Shown here: piece after piece, positions 1 through 13,253 of the stretch
Layout: each line of letters starts with the position of its first letter
Numbering within the stretch: position 1 is the stretch's first letter
From: Choanephora cucurbitarum
Lineage: Eukaryota; Mucoromycota; Mucoromycetes; Mucorales; Choanephoraceae
NCBI GenBank assembly: GCA_025331435.1
Contig: JAIWNI010000139.1
Location: forward strand, 1 to 63,245
Direction: 5' to 3'
Length of the DNA stretch: 63,245 bases
Program-made: the position numbers and the translations under genes
The notes under the pieces: generated by a model
What the model was told of the DNA's origin: nothing
What the model saw: the letters and a program-made list of their open reading frames with translations, nothing else
Database searches by the model: none

Positions 1-3000
1 TCAAGTTACGTGCACCCACATAAATACTGGGACCTGTGAATCTGGAGTAGAGTGTGGAGAAGGGAAGACGCGAGGTAGCAAAACCACGACCGGTACCGAT
101 ATAACGAGCACCACCAAACACAAGGTTCTCCAGGACTGAATTGGTATAGATCTGGGTCACAAAGATTTCAAAGAGAGGTGAGAGCGAGATAAAGTGGCGG
201 CCCATACGAGACAAGCTTCGTAGGAAACCACGTTCAGTCAACTCTTGCAAGAACAAAGGTAAGAAGGCAGCAAAGAAGACAGCCACAATCGAGAGAATAC
301 AACGCTTGACCCAGTCAAAGATAGGAACGAGGTTATGACAGCCCTCAGGAATGAGAGGAGCATCGGGTGGTGCGTCTGCATTGTATTCACAGATCGTCAG
401 TGTGGAACCCATGGCACTAATGAACAAGATGGCCAACATAAACATCTGGACAGACATCATAATGAAGATATTGTTGATGTGGAAACCAGGGTGAGCATAG
501 TAAAAGGTCAAGAAGCGGTCCAAGGGCAGTTGAGTACCGATATAGTAGTATTCTCTCGAGAGCATCTGTTCACCCATACCCGTACCGATCTTGGTGGTAA
601 AGTTCAGGATAGAACCAAAACCCAGATCACGACCCTTACCACATTGGAAATATTCAGTGTGCTTGATACGTCCTCCTCTTGTAAAGGCATTCATACCTGC
701 ATAGATATCTTCGTTCAGATGAAGACCCTTCTGTGCCTTAGAGACACCACCTCGTGTTGTCATGAAGATGGCATTGAGGAAATCAGGGTGACCGTAGTGA
801 AGCTTACCACCGATCTTGGCCATAATACGTTGCGTCAAGGTACCAAAGGTCTGTTCTTTACCTGCAGCAACATCACCAAGTACACCGATGTTTTCCGAAA
901 AGATGTATTCTCTAGCACCTACAATGGCTACAGGTGATTGGCCACGCGATTTAGGGAAAGTGGGGGCATAAGGTGAGATGTTGCATGGTTCCAGGGTCTC
1001 AAACTCGCCAAGGACGTTACGGATCTTGAGACATTCTTCTAGATAGTTGTCTTGATTGGCATCGACCAACTGAAGGAACTCACCGCGATAAAAGATAATG
1101 GCATGGTTTTGGTTGTCGGATTTACCGTCACCTAGAATGGGATTACCCGGTAAACGGATACGGTAACGAGGAATACGTTTTCCATTTTCATCGTGAGGAC
1201 AATGACCATCGATCAAGGCAGAGTAATAGGTGATCTCACCATCGGGTTCTGTTGGAGGTTCTTCATCAACATAGGCTACTTGCAAATCAGGAAAAGCTTT
1301 GAACATGAATTCAGCATCTTCTGATTCTGATGCGCTGAATTTGGCATAGCGTTGCATGGCCACCAAGAACTTGAACTTGCGTCGAGAGAGTTTATCGAGA
1401 TCTTTTTCTAATGCTTCTCTGTCATCACCGTAGTGTTGTAAGGATTCAGGGTTTTCTACACGGTACAATAGTTTGATAGCCTTACGGTAATTCATAAAGC
1501 CAGATACAGTACGATACAGTGTTTGTGCTCTGAGCGAGGCCCAGATTCTTGTACGTAGTGTGTATTCAGGTTTAGACGATTTGAAGCCGATACAGTAAAA
1601 GGGAAGATCATCAATGGCGTTGCTTTTGGGTGCGTCCTTTTCAAACGAGCTCTGGCTTGAAGCAGATGAGACGACTGAACCTTCGGATTGATTGTTGAGT
1701 AAGGTACGACGATCATCATCACCTACCAACATCTTTGTGTCCTTTACGAAATTCTCCCATTCGACTGTATGTAACTGCTTAAGATACTCTAGTAAGGTAA
1801 CTCGAGTACTCGTGTCTTCTTCTCGAATAATTTCACGAAGTGTCAACATAATCTTTTCTCCATAATGCGGCTATTCAGTAAAACAAATAAAGGAGTTGGG
1901 GGAGGTTAGAAAACAAATAGATAACCTATAATTTTCCTCGGAACTTACGGTAAGTACAGTGAACGTGGGCATGCATTCGACCGGGTGAGGTGGAGGCATG
2001 GGCGTTGTTAAACTTTGAGCAAAGAATTGAATTCGACGTTCGGCTTCACCTCTTTGAGGAAAGTACTCGGTTTTAAAAGATGTATCTTCCTGAGATACAA
2101 AGAATGTAGGTGTCTTGAGAGTACGTTGGCCACTCATTGGATTTAATTCCTACAGATGATAAAACAATGAGTATCCTATTCTCTCAAAAGCTGAGGTAGT
2201 TACCTGTTGATAAAGCATACGTTGAGCATGATCCACAGTAATTAGATGTTCTCTATACATGGTGATCACGATAGCGTTCCAGATTTGAGAGCAAAGCACT
2301 TTTGGTTTATACTTGACGTGAATGTCACTAGTAGCTAGCAACTTGACAAAGATACGCTTAGGTAATCGAGAAAAGATATTTCTCCAAGGAGACCATATGG
2401 AGATACCAAGATAGAAAGACCGAGCCACTGAAAAGATCGTGTTCCAGATAATGTACCAAAGATAAGTATCCAAGAAATACAAAACTAAATCCATCAGCAA
2501 CATGATGAAAATAGTGATACGAGGCATTTGTTCACAAAGCATGGAACCAATCAGCTTGTCATTACAGTTGGTAATCGTCATCTTACTGATAACTTGCAAG
2601 GGATCCTTAAACGATAGAGCCAAGAAGAAGTAAGATTCCAATAGCTTACATGTGAAGACGCAAATCCAGAGAGATATTGACATGACACGATCAATAGGTT
2701 TGAGTGAAGGGAAATTAGCAGTAAACCGTTCGTTTGCTAGCTGTTCACGGGTATGCTTGGATGCACGCATGAATAATCGGGAGGAAGGTACGATAGAGAG
2801 AAACAAAGTGATGCCTATACTGAACAGTAGCTGAACAATAGATACAGTCTTTGATATCCAACTTTTTCTGTCAATGACAACACAGTAAAATGAAGGCGCA
2901 GCATTCAGAATCATCAAGATAAACAAGAAAGATATACGGCGCATCACCTTCTTTGAGTTGCTCCAACTAGCAGGTAAATAAGCTAGTTCAGCAAATGAAC

Positions 3001-4885
3001 CTATCAGTATCAACAGACAGGCAACCACACCACCTAATGCTACAATGGATATCTGCACAGAAACTTCTTGCTCTGCGATCTCCTTGTCTGGGTCCAGATA
3101 TAATGAATAAGCGTTTGCCATAATATAGTACCAGAAAGTTACTATATGAATAACCCATACACGAGAGAAATTGATTGATGCATGCATCCAAGTACGCTTC
3201 TCTTTGTATGTCTTTCGAAATGTCTTTTGCCAGTCAACATCTTTCAGAGCCGAATAGCGTTCATGAGGTTGCAGTTTACCAAGGGTCGAACCTCCACTGA
3301 CTTGAATCCTATCGTAGAATGTCGAATGCCAAAAGAACTGATTTACATCATCATAACCTATCACTTGGTCATGATCCTTTTCTCTCTTCACATATTTTCC
3401 GTTCATAAGTACATATGTTTGGTCTCTAAAGAAATGATATAATGGTGTTACAATTTGCTGAAGATAGCTTCCTTCTTCAAGATCAGGTAGTAGGCTAGGA
3501 TCGTTATGGCAGTAATAGTCATAGGCCATCTTGAAGATGAAACATAGGGTCTCAGGTGTAAAACGAACAGGAGCAGCCTCACCCCATAGACAGAGGTAAA
3601 GCGCTAAATCGCGTGTCTTTTCGGCATTAGTCAATGCCCGCATGCGAAGAGTCCACTTTTCTTCCATTCTTGACAACTGCTCTTGTTCATCCCCAATGTC
3701 GGTAGCAATTTGCTTTTCTTGTTCAGTTTGATCGTATAAGTCCATCTTGGAAGCGAAAAACCATTTGCGATAATTAGCATTTTCTCCACCAATGTAATCA
3801 GCATGAAGTGTATCTAAAGCAAGTTGGGGATTCAGTCGGGAAGCACGAGAATCTAGCATGATCTTAAGATGCTCGGCCATGTTATACGTGCTGTCTTTTT
3901 GAAATCCGAACTTCTTCTGCAGCGATTCGAAAATACTATCTACTTGACTGAATGGAATGGGGATTGTATCTTCAGGGCCCCAAGCAGGGTAAGGCGAGTT
4001 TTCGGTAGCATAGCCTATCAGAGTATTGAATGTTGGATCATCGGTTTTGATTGGCTTTTGAATTGAGGCTTCGCTGTTGTTCGTGCTTTTATTTGCTTTG
4101 TTGCCGGTGTATTTTCGACTTTCTAGCAATGCCAACATCGAATCTGCAGATGATGCATATTCTAAATATCTACCATCATCACCTTCTGTAAGAGCTGCCA
4201 AAACATCGATGTTGGAAGCGTCTGGTTTCGATGGAACGACAATAACATTTGGTGGTTGAGTGTTTAGTTGATTTTGATTTACTGTGGATGTTGATGACAA
4301 TGGTGTTACAGAATTTGGATGAGACGTTGGTGCCGATGCATATTGAGTTGGGAATTCAAAAGTGCGAGGTGTCAAGTGCTCGCTTCTTTGATGTTCTTTT
4401 GGCTGTTTAAATTTATCTAAAACAAATCGATTTTTTTTTTTAGAAAAAATACATTCCAGATATAGGGAAGCCCCCAAGTAGTTATAACATGACAAATTTC
4501 TTACCTTCAGCTGTCACTTTAGATGAAGCAGAAACTATTGAGGAAACTTCACTGTCTACTCGAGAACTTTCTAATAGATCTGTACTTCTGCCCATATCAT
4601 GGCGACTACCTTGCGGCTTTTCTGCAATACTATCGAAACAATAAAAAGAAGATGAATGTCAACAATCTTATTGTTTTGATCAACATTATTGTATTACTTG
4701 GCATAGTATGCACGGATTTCAGGAAAATCTTGAGCAGGTGCTGCCGGCTTTTTTCGATGTGTATTGGTATTACTTGCTATAGATTTTTTGCTGTTATTGT
4801 TATGCGATGTTGATAGTCCACTTTGTTCTAATGCAGCTTCATTATGACCTGTGTCGTCTTTACTTAAAGAAGTGCTTTCTTCCAT
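1..4885 (-). CDS. FKS1: 1,3-beta-glucan synthase catalytic subunit (FKS family), 3' end cut by window edge
   Basis: Plasma-membrane enzyme that polymerises UDP-glucose into wall 1,3-beta-glucan. Five exons read on the minus strand: 4885-4698, 4629-4505, 4416-2204, 2149-1949 and 1870-1 (open at the edge); phases agree at every junction. The 1532 visible residues comprise a Ser/Gln-rich N-terminus, the FKS1 N-terminal domain, a first membrane block (about 3150-2250), the long cytosolic glucan-synthase domain and the start of the second membrane block. Family proteins are about 1850-1900 aa, so roughly 300 C-terminal residues lie outside the window. The start is the ATG at 4885 (MEESTSLSK), spliced to the conserved body through two short introns. 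The two echinocandin hot-spot regions are recognisable at 2600-2626 and 290-316 and differ from the yeast sequences. Family assignment is firm; which FKS paralogue it is cannot be told. Confidence 0.95.
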
Positions 4886-6709
4886 TTCTAGATAAAAAGC
4901 GTTTTAGACACACAATAACACTATGAGAAAGAAGAAAAAGGAAATGAGAAAAAGAAGAGAAAGAGATAGGAAAGGTCGAGAGTCTCATATTGTTTAGACA
5001 AATGGTTTGTTGTAATTGATAACAAATATGAACTTGAGAGGAAAATTATGGTTGTATTTAAAACGATTTTTTTTGTCTTTGTCATAATCTGACGGTAAAT
5101 TAAAGGCATGCAAAAGGAATCAACATTTGTTTTGTTTGTATATATGCGTATATGCGCCTCAACACTTTTTGATCTGATCTCATCGTGTAATCCATAGATT
5201 TCAGTGTAACCATTGACTTGACAGAAGAGGTGTTACAATGGACAATTTTGCATGTTATGCATATGCGTAGAGACTCAATCACATTCAAGTCATATTCACA
5301 ACATTAAATATAAAACAGGATTAATTGAGGCGGGTAAACCAGGATCGACATTTATCGAGTCTGTTGTGTTTACTTCAATTTTTTTAACGCAATCATATGA
5401 ATTATTGACACAAACATTATGGAAAAGGAAAGAAAGAATAAAATATGATGCGCGTTTCTTTTTCATTAGACTCTCTTGATTTGTGCCAATTGGATACTAA
5501 GGAATATGTTACAAGAGCAAACAAAGCAGTTCACTTTCTTCTACCTACAGCTAGTATGAGTAGATAGATGGTACTATATCGACATGTATGGGTATTGGTT
5601 TGACATATCATTGGATAGCGAGCATTTTTCTACAAGAAGTTTTGAGCAAGAAAAGAAATGTACACACAAACGTATAAGGTAATTGTGAGAAAGATCGAGT
5701 TGCAAGAACAATAAGGCATTGAAAAAAAAAGCAGCAGCATTGTATTTGATGCATCAGAAGCTTTGTTTCTAAAGAAACGATTTTAGACTTAATCTCATTC
5801 TACGTCGAAGGCGAATAGATTCTGTAGATCATATCGGAAGGGAAAGAAAGAACTAAGAACAAATGATACGGAGAAATATATTTTCAAATGATAATTCCAA
5901 GTTGAACAGTCTAGAAATCCATTAATACAAGGTTTGTTCTAAGATCACTAAACTAGTTTCGACTTGAGTAGAGCTGTTTATCAAGGTGGTATTTGGAGAA
6001 CTGCTGTATTTTCACAACCCTGTTAAGTGAATTGTGCTTAATTGCGTGCGAGTAATAAAAGTTGTACGCTGTATCTCTTTGCCTTGCTGTCTAACGATCA
6101 ACTACATTATTACTATCTAGTTAAATGTTGCTCAGCCCGTTCCATAGATGTACAGTATATACGTACGATTAGAAGAAGACAAAAGGCCTTACGTTTATCA
6201 GCACTTTGTAGAGAGAAGTATATGGTATATCTTTGTATGAATTGGATCTCTCACTATGCCTTTTTGTCACTACAAGCGCTTGATTATTAAATCAGAAAAA
6301 GAGTTTAGATTGACAGCAGAGACTCTCGCGCAAAGAACTAGATGTTGCTCTAAGTTTCATTTGCATTTCGAAAATAAAAGCTGTTGAGTCCAGTCAGTCT
6401 AGTATTGAATCAACAATAGAGTCAATTAGCTTTTTTTGGCAAGATCTCTTTATTTCCATTATTGGGATCTTGGTTTTCGAAAATACACAAGATCAACACA
6501 TGCTACTTGAGAGTTAGATTTTCTAACAGTAGCATTGATTTCCTCTTAAATTGACGTTACATCTTTGTCGGTTTATTTTAACCTCAGCCTAGTAAACAGG
6601 GGAATAGGCCCAGAAACAAGCCACTAAGTTAGCATAATTGTATATTGACTTTCCACAAGTTTCTATTTTTCTCTCTCTTTTTTTTTGCTTTTTTGTCTTA
6701 AATAGCAAT
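4886..6709. other. Divergent intergenic region between FKS and TIM50
   Basis: 1.8 kb of AT-rich DNA between two divergent genes, so it should hold both promoters. Short open frames here have no recognisable motifs and no partner exons. A long pyrimidine-rich stretch (6661-6700) lies immediately before the TIM50 start and is probably 5' UTR. I see no RNA gene or repeat. Confidence 0.6.
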
Positions 6710-8438
6710 ATGTTTCGACGCTCTATTCTTCAGTTACAGCGATCAGCTAACACAGTAGTAAAAAGAAGCTATAGCACTACACCCGAGTCAACTCCTACTA
6801 CAAGCAGACTCGCTGAAGAAGCATTGGCTCAAAAGACAAGTGGACAATCTAGAGCTACGCTTCCTAAAGGCGACAAGAAGCCCACCAAAGCCAAGTCTGA
6901 TAAAGACAACCGATACGCTAATGCTTTGTATGCCGGTGCTGCTGTTGGTTTCGGAGTAGGCGGTTTGTTCTATTTCGGTAAGTTCTCAAGAAAGGAGATA
7001 GAGTAAAGGTCACTGAAATAAAAACGCAACTGTAGGTCGTCCTTTTGAGGATGGTAGAGAAGACAAGGTAATCATCCGAGAAAAAGAGGAGTTTTTTTTT
7101 AATCGAGACATAATATCTAATGATTTATATTTTTCAAGTATGTCGAAGAAAATGCATTTGTAGCCGCATACAAGCGCTGTGTGGATCGATTGAACGAATT
7201 TCAAAAGGTAACGAATGGTATGAAGCAATGTAAGCTCAATCAGAGACCCTAACTCCCTTTTCGTATTTTGATAGAACATGAATGATCCTATCTGGGACAA
7301 GCTTCTTCCCGATCCATTGCCTTATCCATACAACCGTCCTTACACTCTAGTTATCAATTTGGATGAAACACTAGTCTATTCTTACTGGGATGTAAGTAAT
7401 GAAACATGCAGCTGTCAGTCTCTTCACATATTAATCGTCCAACTAATAGAAAGATCATGGCTGGCGCCATGCTAAGCGACCTGGTGTTGACTATTTCCTC
7501 ACTTACCTTTCACAATTCTTTGAGATTGTTATCTTCACTTCCCAACCTTCAATGGTAAGTCATACACTAGAGTTTATTGAATGCCTTCTAAGTCGAACCT
7601 TTTATTGTACAGAATGCCGTGGATATTATAGATAAGCTTGACAGATACCAATCTGCTGTTTATAGACTTTATCGTGAAGCTACACGATATGTGGATGGAA
7701 AGCATGTCAAGGATTTATCTCATTTGAATCGCGACTTGAGCAAGGTTATTATTATGGACTCAAACCCTGAATCATTCAGCTTGCAGCCTGAAAACGGTAT
7801 CGCTTTGAAGCCATGGAAGGGCGAGCCTGGAGATAAAGGTCTTTTAGAATACATTCCCTTTTTTGAAGGTAAATTGTTTCTGTCACTTTAAGCGAACGGT
7901 AAGACTCACATGATTGAAACAGCTCTTATATACTCTTCCCCTTCGGATGTCAGAGATGTGATTGCATCATTTGAAGGAAAACATATCCCTACTGAATGGG
8001 CTAGACGTGAAAGTATTATGGAGGAGGAACGTATAAAGCAATGGGAAAGAGAACATAGTCAAAAGCCATCTCGCAACTTGGGCTCTCTCTTTGGTGGTGG
8101 TGCTGTTCAATCTCAGGGTCCACCTCCCTCCCCAAGAGAAGTCTTTAGACAACAATGTAGAGAAGCATATGTTGCTCAATTCGAGGAACAGAAGAAGTTT
8201 TTTGAACAAGCTGAAGCAGAAAACATGGAAAGACAGGCACAAATGATGAAGGAAATGAAGATGTCTGTTTGGGATTTGATGGCACAAGTGGCCTCTGTAA
8301 GTATTGCTTGTGCTATGGCCTTGATGCGTTACTAATAAGTTGATGTCTTATTCAAAATAGGGTCAACCTATGGAAGTTCCACCTCCTAGTATTGAAGGAC
8401 AACAACAACAACCACAGCAGCAGCAACCACAACAATGA
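6710..8438 (+). CDS. TIM50: Mitochondrial inner-membrane translocase subunit TIM50
   Basis: Receptor of the TIM23 complex that passes presequence proteins from TOM to the inner-membrane channel. About 430 aa over several exons. Order: a basic, Arg/Ser-rich presequence ([10 protein letters not shown]...), one TM segment ([20 protein letters not shown]), then the FCP1/NIF-like HAD domain in the intermembrane space, and a Gln/Pro-rich tail ending at 8438. HAD signatures include [24 protein letters not shown] and VIFTSQPSM. The phosphatase DxDxT signature reads N-L-D-E-T, so the first catalytic Asp is missing, as expected of a binding-only Tim50. The exon after 7390 is joined so that Trp-Asp is followed by KDHGWRH, which restores the family pattern. 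The start at 6710 is preferred over an upstream non-ATG frame because it begins the presequence. Confidence 0.93.
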
Positions 8439-11197
8439 TTGCAGCAATGTAGTATAAACGCTTGATGTCTCTTTTTTATGTATAAAAAGTTATTATGTTG
8501 AAATTCATCAACGCAACCAATTCTAGGAAGGCAGTTATCTCTTATACAAGTCTCGTTCATACAAAAGCTTATTAAGTGAGAGTCAGAGAGGAGCTTCGTA
8601 ATTGTGTCATTTGAGTAGTATCGGATCATGTTATGAATCAAAATATCTCTAGTCATCCATAGTACAATTTTTTTTATCAACACATTTCAAAGGTGTTTTC
8701 CAAGTTGCCAACATTGAAATCTAAAGAGAAAATCCTATCTTCGGTAAAGAGGAATGAGTCCAAGTGGTATAGTTGAATGGTTGAATATTGTTGGTAAAAA
8801 TTCATGGCAGAAAAGTGACGGATATTGTTTGATTTTCTGCTTCCTTTAAATTCTTCAACTAGTTATGTTCTCAGTTTGTTTAATTATGCTCGATTGCAAG
8901 TCTTTGGGTTGACACAGTCGACTATTCAGCATCTTGTTGCCTTTGATAACCTACTGCTAACTTCAATATCAAACTGCTTCTTACAGAAACCATCATTTAG
9001 GATTGAAGCATACTACAATCAATCCAAAAGAGTGGTTTGTACTCATACTCAAACTTACACTGTGAAGCTTTCTTTAATAATCAAGGCAGGACAATAATAA
9101 AGCTCTATGAGAAACAACACCAATGTGGAGACTTTGCTAGTAGCTGACGAAAAGCAGCCTCACCACAAATTGTTGCTGTACTTGATATTTGAACAGGTGC
9201 TTGGAGATATTGCAAACGTTCCAGAATGTCTCTTTTTTTTTATAGCATACTAGAGATGTCTTTTATTTCAGTCTTTGCTTTGAAACATTAAGTGTGTACA
9301 AGTTGAATAATTACTTGCATCAGAATGTTTGATTGCTTACTGTTAGTATTTCCACACACTAAGCCTTTTAGCGAAAAGCCCTTTTTCGAATTAGAGTATC
9401 AATAAACAGGTTATATTTTGGCTTCTTGTTATGATCGAAATCGATATGTTTAAATGTTGCAACGGAATAAAACAGATTTTGCTAGTAGTTACCTAGTTGA
9501 GGTTGGTAAAAAAGAAACTTGCTCAGAAGAAGGGAAGCGTCCAAAACTGTTGTTTACTTAGGTATACTTACATTGAATGAACTGAAAGACGCATATGCTC
9601 TTTTTCGTTAGAGATAAGGACAAGTTCCATCATTTGGTTTGAAAAATGTGATTTTTGATTGCTTAGCTTGTACTTGGACTAGGCTTTAGTTTCTTGAACT
9701 CATCGGATTTCAATATGAATGTATCTGTATCATTTTGATTGTATATACAATCAGCATTGACGCTGTTTATTAATCTGTGAATACAAAAACTTTATATATT
9801 TCACTTCTTGGAATTATCTTACTGGGTTCCTAGAAGAACCTATCTAATGATTATAAGCTATCTTTGTTTTCTTGTTTATCAGATTTTCTCGGAGTTGTTA
9901 CGGCGATTAAATGAGCTTCTTTTGCTCAAAGGCAGAAGGACAGACTTTGCTCAACATAGGACGCTAGTACCGAGAATTTTCAGTCAAAGAGGACAACTCA
10001 ATAAAACCAAAAGAATTGCCTGTATCTATTCTGACATTTTGGCCCTCTTTTTCGTTATCCAAACGCCATAGAACTCTTGCGACATGGTTTCAAGGCAAAC
10101 GACATAGCTTCTAAAAATACGACAATTGCCAAGATGGCTTTGATTGGTCTACAGCTTCGATTGCAACTGTTTATCGATATCGATTTTAATTGGCTACAGC
10201 GTAGTATTGTACGTTACTTGGCTACATCGTATTTTCATAAAAAAAAAGGATAGCAGCTAAATCAAATCACTGCACTTTAAGAAAAATAAAAAGATTCCAC
10301 AAGAAATACACTAAGTAAATTGTCGTTGCAATTTTTATTTCATGCTTCTTCGCTTTAGTTTCTCAAGATTCATTTCTGCAGATGAAACACTTTGAAATTT
10401 CCAAATGAGGGAATGAGAAATACAAGAGGAATCCTATCAGTTCATATTGAAACTTTAAAGGGCCAATGAGACCAAAAGACCATAAAGGGTGACAAAAGAG
10501 AGCAGTTCGCTAATGGAAACAAACAAAAAATGTGCACGCAAAAAAAAGTGATTATTGACTATGATAAACCAGACATCAAGAGGGCTTTCTTGCTGGAGTA
10601 ACGAAGGTGTGCAAATTACATAATTTCAAGCCTCTCTTCAACATAGCAGCCATTATTTTTGAAAGCTTCAAATACTAAACTATACGCTAAATCTTAAATT
10701 GTCATAACTTTTCATACCACTTGAAGTATTTAATTTCTACCATTTAGGATCATTCTTAAAGAGGGCAATTCATGACTAGTAGCAAAGAGAGTAAAGGAAA
10801 GGTTAGACAGGTGGAGATGGTACGCGCCAAAATAAAGTTTTCTTCCTTCCTGCATGTTTTATCTTGTACGAACACATATATGTATATAAATATATATTCC
10901 TTTCCTTGGTTTCTTTGAAAGACAAGCAGTCCAACAAATGCTGCGTCATTTATACTAACAATACGGTTCAAACACAAATGGCTGCCTAACACCTGATTCA
11001 TCCTATTCCCCCCTTTTAAGTGAACGAAGCAGGGTTTTACTTTCTTTTTTCTTCTTTTTATAATTAATCTCTTGTCAGATAAGAAAAGACTTCTTTTGCC
11101 TTTCCTAGTAAAGGAATATCATTTGACTTTTCTAAAATTTAAATTAGCCATTTCTTGCCTTTTTTTATTTCTCGCATTCTTTCTCTCTCTTTTAAAA
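8439..11197. other. Long intergenic region upstream of the forkhead gene
   Basis: 2.7 kb without a supportable gene. It carries the 3' flank of TIM50 and presumably the regulatory region of the forkhead gene. Open frames at about 8825-9097 and 9808-10071 lack motifs and ATG/splice support. A local cluster of similar TTGGCTACA-type elements and a 12-bp palindrome (10173-10184) lie near 10,140-10,231. The last 150 bp is a T/C-rich leader. Confidence 0.55.
10144..10231. repeat. Short direct-repeat cluster (TTGGCTACA elements) with palindrome
   Basis: TTGGCTACAGCGTA (10190-10203) and TTGGCTACATCGTA (10218-10231) match at 13 of 14 positions. A looser third copy, TTGGTCTACAGC, starts at 10144. The palindrome ATCGATATCGAT (10173-10184) lies between the first and second. 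They sit about 1 kb upstream of the forkhead ATG and could be factor-binding sites or chance. Confidence 0.4.
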
Positions 11198-13111
<1,914 letters not shown>

Positions 13112-13253
13112 ATTTCAAGTATTTTTATTCCTTTATACCACAGCACTTCATTTTCTCTCAAATACACGCCTACACTTACAGATACATATCCTCATATATT
13201 CACATTACATTAAATCTACAAATCTTATTTATCATCATTAAATGCATTTTTTT

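Noticed and set aside
4077..4813. Plus-strand frames opposite the glucan synthase exons
   Set aside because: They overlap the spliced minus-strand FKS exons, which are clearly conserved; the plus frames have no motif.
8825..10071. Frames in the spacer before the forkhead gene, and an HTH-like look of the translation near 10080-10150
   Set aside because: No ATG start, splice sites or continuing homology; a degraded transposase was considered but the residues do not form a convincing motif or terminal repeats.
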